Source: Paenarthrobacter aurescens
GTDB taxonomy: Bacteria > Actinomycetota > Actinomycetes > Actinomycetales > Micrococcaceae
Assembly: GCF_041549525.1 (NCBI RefSeq)
Contig: NZ_CP157456.1
Location: 3,658,001 to 3,722,000, forward strand
DNA: 64,000 bases
Direction: 5' to 3'
Shown: positions 61,019 to 64,000 of the stretch, one piece after another
Layout: each line of letters begins with the position of its first letter
Numbering within the stretch: position 1 is the first letter of the stretch
Translations under genes and position numbers: made by a program
The notes under the pieces: model-generated
The model's database searches: none
Told to the model about the DNA's origin: nothing
What the model saw: the letters and a program-made list of their open reading frames with translations, nothing else

Positions 61019-61060
61019 GAAGCGTTCGACGGCGGATTGCCACCCGCCGTCGAACGCTTC
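61019..61060 (+). terminator. Strong hairpin at the end of the locus B operon
   Basis: Perfect 17-bp arms (61019-61035 and 61044-61060; core GTTCGACGGCGG) with an 8-base loop lie 13 bases after the CPBP stop, followed by TGTTGTGCTT. It is a likely intrinsic terminator. Confidence 0.75.
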
Positions 61061-61079
61061 TGTTGTGCTTGCAGTACTT

Positions 61080-61232
61080 GGTGCGCTGTTAGGCCTGGCT
61101 GATGTCGATGCCTGTGACCGGAGCGCCGACCTCCGAACTCCACCCCTCACCCAGACCTACGGAGAGCAGTACCTGAACTACAAACACAATGTCCGCGGGT
61201 GGTGGCCGCGGTTCACGCCGTGGCGGGGGTGA
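61080..61232 (+). pseudogene. Possible 3' remnant of an isoprenylcysteine methyltransferase-like gene
   Basis: The frame ending in TGA at 61230-61232 reads LTQTYGEQYLNYKHNVRGWW followed by PRFTPWRG. This resembles the C-terminus of ICMT/PEMT-type membrane methyltransferases (G-eY-aY-xxVxxxxP). Upstream of about residue -30 the similarity ends and no start is found. The fragment is short, so the call is tentative. Confidence 0.3.
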
Positions 61233-61253
61233 CCGCAATTGTTGCCGTACCGC

Positions 61254-61890
61254 CTAAGTGGGCTCGGCCTGTCCCTCGTCAGGTTCTGCCCACTCGAGGG
61301 CAGCGACCAGGTGCCCTTCGGTGGGCAGGGCCTTTTGTTCGGAAGCGGGGAGCTTGTCGTACGTGTAGGCAGCGACTGCCATCGGTGAGGTAGAGCGCCC
61401 GAGGCTGTACCTGACGCTGCGGTCGTTCTTGGTGCCGCAGATCAGAATGCCAATCGTTTCGTTGTGATGCTCACGGCGAAGCATGTCATCGACGAGGGTG
61501 TGGAAGAACAGCATGTCAACGAAGTCATCGTCGCCTTCGACATCGAAGTGAACCTGCCGACCAACGAACGAGAAACCCGGCCCGAGTTCCCGGAGGGTTT
61601 CGGTGATTCGGTGAGTCAGGGCCTGTTCCAGATCCCGTTCGGCAAGTCCCCCGACAAGCCGAGAAACTCGAAATCTTTCCCGTGTCCGGTTCATGATCAT
61701 GTTCAGCAGGACATTGCGGGACCATCCGTACTCAACTGCGGCACCGGCATACCCAATCCCGATGCTGTCGAGTGTTTGCCTTGTCCAAAAGAACGGTGAT
61801 ATGACCCCACGGCAATTGTGCAACAGCTTGTTGCACAATTGGGTCCGGCCATGCGGTGGCAAAGGCCCGCATGTAAAAGAGCGGCTCCCC
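61254..61890 (-). pseudogene. Decayed yhcG/DUF1016-type PDDEXK nuclease gene
   Basis: A remnant directly after the regulator stop reads EPLFYMRAFATAWPDP, then VQQAVAQLPWGHITVLLDK and QHRDW. The frame then changes and continues YAGAAVEYGWSRNVLLNMIM down to GFSFVGRQVHFDVEGDDD. These are YhcG family (PDDEXK nuclease, DUF1016) signatures. Frame is lost at a GGG run (+ strand CCC 61752-61754). Two in-frame deletions remove the region after RERF and the segment between MLFFHTL and VDDMLRR that would hold the catalytic ExK. The N-terminal domain is also missing, so no active protein is expected. Confidence 0.8.
61813..61841. repeat. 29-base palindrome within the yhcG remnant
   Basis: Perfect 13-bp arms CAATTGTGCAACA and TGTTGCACAATTG with centre GCT. 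It coincides with codons for IVQQAVAQL of the original yhcG reading frame, so the symmetry is probably a coding coincidence, not an operator. Confidence 0.6.
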
Positions 61891-62970
61891 CTACTCCACG
61901 TCCTCCCCCGGCACGGTGGACTCCCGGATGATCAGTTTCGGGGCCAGGCTCACCCGGCGGAGGGCTGGCGAAACCGCAGAGCCGGTCTTTCCGGCAAGAC
62001 GTTCCATGCACATGGCGACGGCGGCGTGGCCTACGTCCCGCTTCGGCGGGGCGATGGAGGTCAGGGGCACGGGGGCGAGGTCCGCCACCTCGTCGTCGTA
62101 GGCCACGATCGCCAGGTCCTCCGGGACGTCAAGCCCTGCTTCCTCGGCGAGGTTAATCAACGTGATGGCTTCCTCGTCCGGAAGCACCAGGGCCGCGTGC
62201 GTCTCAGTGCGACGGCAGTCTCTGAGGAATTTCGCGAACTCTTTTTGGTTGTTGCCTGCACCCACCACTGAACGAACGTATTCCATGATGGGCGCATCAG
62301 TTTCGAGCCCCAGCTTGGCCACCATGCGCTCGTGGCTTTCACGGAGCCACGGCGCTGTGGGGCTGGTGGCGATGGCAAGCCCTATCCTGCGGTGGCCCAG
62401 GGATGCGAGGTGCTCAAGGGCAAGCTCGGCACCATAGCTGTGATCGGACATCACGGATTCAAACACGCGGCTTGAACGTTCCACGAGCACTACGGGGATT
62501 CGCAGCCCGGACAGCAGCTCGAACGTTGGAGATCCGGGTTCAAGGGATCCGGCGGTTGCCAACAGTATCCCGTCCACGGAGTTGGCCACCATGCGTTGGA
62601 GCTGCCGGTGTTCGTCCTCCGCGGAGTAGTTGCTGACCCCCAGAATCAGCCGGGCGTTCAGTTCCCTGGCGGCTGATTCCGCGCCGCGGATGACCTCCGG
62701 AAAGTAGTAGCCCGTGGTCGGGACAATAAGGCCCAGGGTTGCGAGCGGCTGGCGGGATCTCCTGTGAACGGTGTCGCCTTGCCGTTCGGAGGGGACGGGA
62801 ACGGCACCGCCGTGGACTCGGCGCAGCAGCCCTTGGGCAGCAAGCTGCGTCAGGTCCCGGCGGATGGTCATGGTGGACAGGCCGGTCTTCTCCGCGAACC
62901 CATTGACGGTCAGGGATCCCCGCATTTCAAGCTCGCGCAGAATCTTCTCGTGGCGTTCGCCGCTAAGCAT
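61891..62970 (-). CDS. DeoR-HTH/LacI-sensor hybrid transcriptional regulator (locus B)
   Basis: This 359-residue paralogue of the locus A regulator has a DeoR-type HTH (LTVNGFAEKTGLSTMTIRRD, wing RRVHGGAVP) and a LacI-type sugar sensor (LGLIVPTTGYYFPEVIRGAE, GHRRIGLAIA, IVAYDDEVADLAPVP). The ATG at 62970 has GGAGAGGG upstream; GTG at 62976 is an alternative. It is likely to sense a sugar from the locus B substrate and may control the propeller or the operon genes. Confidence 0.88.
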   Translation of the reverse strand: MLSGERHEKILRELEMRGSLTVNGFAEKTGLSTMTIRRDLTQLAAQGLLRRVHGGAVPVPSERQGDTVHRRSRQPLATLGLIVPTTGYYFPEVIRGAESAARELNARLILGVSNYSAEDEHRQLQRMVANSVDGILLATAGSLEPGSPTFELLSGLRIPVVLVERSSRVFESVMSDHSYGAELALEHLASLGHRRIGLAIATSPTAPWLRESHERMVAKLGLETDAPIMEYVRSVVGAGNNQKEFAKFLRDCRRTETHAALVLPDEEAITLINLAEEAGLDVPEDLAIVAYDDEVADLAPVPLTSIAPPKRDVGHAAVAMCMERLAGKTGSAVSPALRRVSLAPKLIIRESTVPGEDVE

Positions 62971-63004
62971 GCCCACCCTCTCCGGAATTCAGATGTTCAA
63001 ACAA

Positions 63005-63022
63005 GCATAGGTGACCGTATGC
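63005..63022. promoter_or_regulatory. Candidate operator GCATA-N8-TATGC
   Basis: A 5-bp-arm inverted repeat 34 bases upstream of the locus B regulator start. It is possibly an autoregulatory site; the arms are short, so confidence is low. Confidence 0.3.
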
Positions 63023-63027
63023 ACGTG

Positions 63028-63090
63028 CGTTGCGGGGCCCGCTCTGCGCGGTAAATACTCGCCAGAGAGCGCAAAACAGGCCCCGCAACG
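63028..63090 (-). terminator. Hairpin between propeller paralogue 2 and the regulator
   Basis: Perfect 12-bp arms CGTTGCGGGGCC (63028-63039) and GGCCCCGCAACG (63079-63090) with a further pairable GCTCT/AGAGC inner stem. It lies directly after the propeller gene end on the minus strand and before the regulator gene, fitting a terminator without T-tract. Confidence 0.6.
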
Positions 63091-63098
63091 CCGGGCAC

Positions 63099-64000
63099 CT
63101 ACCGCCGTGGGTGGTCGTTGATCCGCACGAGGTTCCGGCCCCGCATGGTGTAGAGGTAGCCGTCCTCGTCGTTGTTAATGTGCGAGCCGCTGTACCAAGC
63201 GCCGTCGATGTCGGCCACCACGGTGGCAACCTCGAAGGTCTTCGGGTCGAAGCGGAAGACGTGGGTGTTGGAAACGCCATACACCGCGCCGCGGTTGGTC
63301 ACCAGGGCCGCAAAGCCGTAGCTGACTGAGGTGATATCGGCTTGGTGCACCACCTTGCGCTGGGGAAGGTCGATAACGAACACCGTGCCCTTGCGGGACA
63401 CTCCATAGAGGTACTTTCCCTGCACTGCCAGGGCAGCGACTCCGGAATTCTGTCCGGGATCGATCCTCCACAGTTCCTTGCCTTTCACGGGGTCGAAGGC
63501 AACCACGGTCCCCGCCCCTCCAAGGTCGGGGAGCCCGCCGCCCAAGTAGGCCACGCCGTCGCGGCTTGCAACGGCACGAACCAGCTGGGTCTCATCCACC
63601 GGGTTGACGAAGAAGCCCTTCTTGCCGGTGCGCGGGTCATACGTCCACAGCGAGCCTCCGCCCTCGGTGTCCGCCTGTGCGACTACCAGGACAAGCTTAT
63701 TGCTGTCGTCCCAGCAGACGTCCAGGGGCCGGTTTTGCTCCTTGGGAAAGTCGGCCACCTGCGTAATCGGCTTACCGTTCCGGGGGTCGTAACTCCAGAT
63801 GCCCTGACCGCTGTACTGGCCTGTATAAAGGGCACCATCCACCACGATCGCGTCCTTCGCCTCGCCGGGTGCCCTCATGTTCGTGACTTGGCCATCCTTC
63901 AGCGAACGCCGGGCGATGACGCCATTGCCACCTACGTAGACGTAGCCCGCGCCTGCCGCGATCCCCATCACCGATTGAGGATCAGAGGGTGCGCCGGCTT
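63099..64000 (-). CDS. Beta-propeller protein (paralogue 2), N-terminal part outside window
   Basis: About 300 residues of the C-terminal half are visible. The frame continues through the window edge (AGAPSDPQSVMGIAAGAG aligns with AGAPGGPQLCMGLAAGAG of paralogue 1). Repeated blades such as IWSYDPRNGKPIT, LWTYDPRTGKKGF and VVAFDPVKGKELWRIDPG match paralogue 1 closely, including the final HINNDEDGYLYTMRGRNLVR. Function unknown; probably also exported. It is on the strand opposite to the locus B operon. Confidence 0.75.
   Translation of the reverse strand, partial: AGAPSDPQSVMGIAAGAGYVYVGGNGVIARRSLKDGQVTNMRAPGEAKDAIVVDGALYTGQYSGQGIWSYDPRNGKPITQVADFPKEQNRPLDVCWDDSNKLVLVVAQADTEGGGSLWTYDPRTGKKGFFVNPVDETQLVRAVASRDGVAYLGGGLPDLGGAGTVVAFDPVKGKELWRIDPGQNSGVAALAVQGKYLYGVSRKGTVFVIDLPQRKVVHQADITSVSYGFAALVTNRGAVYGVSNTHVFRFDPKTFEVATVVADIDGAWYSGSHINNDEDGYLYTMRGRNLVRINDHPRR

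Noticed and set aside
61813..61841. 29-base palindrome as a regulator operator
   Set aside because: It coincides with codons of IVQQAVAQLPWG in the decayed yhcG gene and is not in a promoter position.
1..64000. Prophage, integrative element or complete insertion sequence
   Set aside because: No integrase, transposase, phage structural gene, att-like tRNA end or terminal repeat was recognised.

Overview
The window is 64 kb of chromosomal DNA from a high-GC actinobacterium. Gene content and style fit Arthrobacter/Paenarthrobacter (Micrococcaceae): a dnaK-grpE-dnaJ-hspR operon with HAIR operators, DeoR/LacI hybrid regulators, DMP19 and DUF3040 proteins, many ATGA/TAATG gene overlaps, and Arthrobacter-type palindromic repeats. 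The genus is an inference from style, not from a marker search. I see no rRNA, tRNA, CRISPR array, prophage or complete insertion sequence.

Layout. 0-8.6 kb: housekeeping and accessory genes (DUF5655 end, small membrane protein, DMP19 protein, SWIM-SNF2 helicase, alpha/beta hydrolase with divergent WYL regulator, GntR-MFS pair). 8.8-12.4 kb: a large secreted GH30 endo-beta-1,6-galactanase-like enzyme. 12.5-14.5 kb: Fic protein and GNAT acetyltransferase. 14.6-26.6 kb (locus A): two divergent operons. One holds a heparinase II/III-like lyase, a DeoR/LacI regulator and a DUF2264 (GH154-type) hydrolase. The other holds a hydroxyacid dehydrogenase, a sugar ABC importer, a YesL-like protein and a cytoplasmic GH35 beta-galactosidase. 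With the GH30 enzyme this looks like uptake and breakdown of a uronate-capped galactan such as arabinogalactan. 26.65-27.4 kb: a rearranged intergenic region in which the facing ends of two genes have been tandemly duplicated. 27.4-32.9 kb: small lipoprotein, amidase and agmatine deiminase with a divergent TetR, maltokinase-cap-like protein, small membrane proteins. 33.0-40.4 kb: a polar amino acid ABC importer with RidA, an atypical M19 dipeptidase and IclR, divergent from two genes of unknown function. 41.1-45.4 kb: heat-shock operon. 45.5-49.2 kb: small hypothetical gene, DUF817, MpaB-like oxygenase, TetR and a divergent NAD(P)-dependent epimerase-like gene. 49.4-64 kb (locus B): two paralogous Tat-type beta-propeller proteins bracket a ROK regulator, a second hydroxyacid dehydrogenase, a sulfatase, a second sugar ABC importer, a Gfo/Idh/MocA oxidoreductase, NagB, a CPBP protease, gene remnants and a second DeoR/LacI regulator.

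Loci A and B share architecture: DeoR/LacI regulator, variant hydroxyacid dehydrogenase at the head of the operon, then SBP and two permeases without an ATPase. They look like parallel cassettes for two acidic or sulfated glycans: A for galactan with uronic acid, B for a sulfated amino-sugar glycan ending in glucosamine-6-phosphate deamination. The most unusual sequence-level observation is a 66-bp perfect palindromic element inserted in frame inside the heparinase-like gene. A relative of it supplies the stop codon of the ROK regulator. Other notable items are the microhomology-driven duplication at 26.6-27.4 kb, a freshly decayed yhcG-type gene whose frameshift can be pinpointed, and a 103-bp nested hairpin between grpE and dnaJ.
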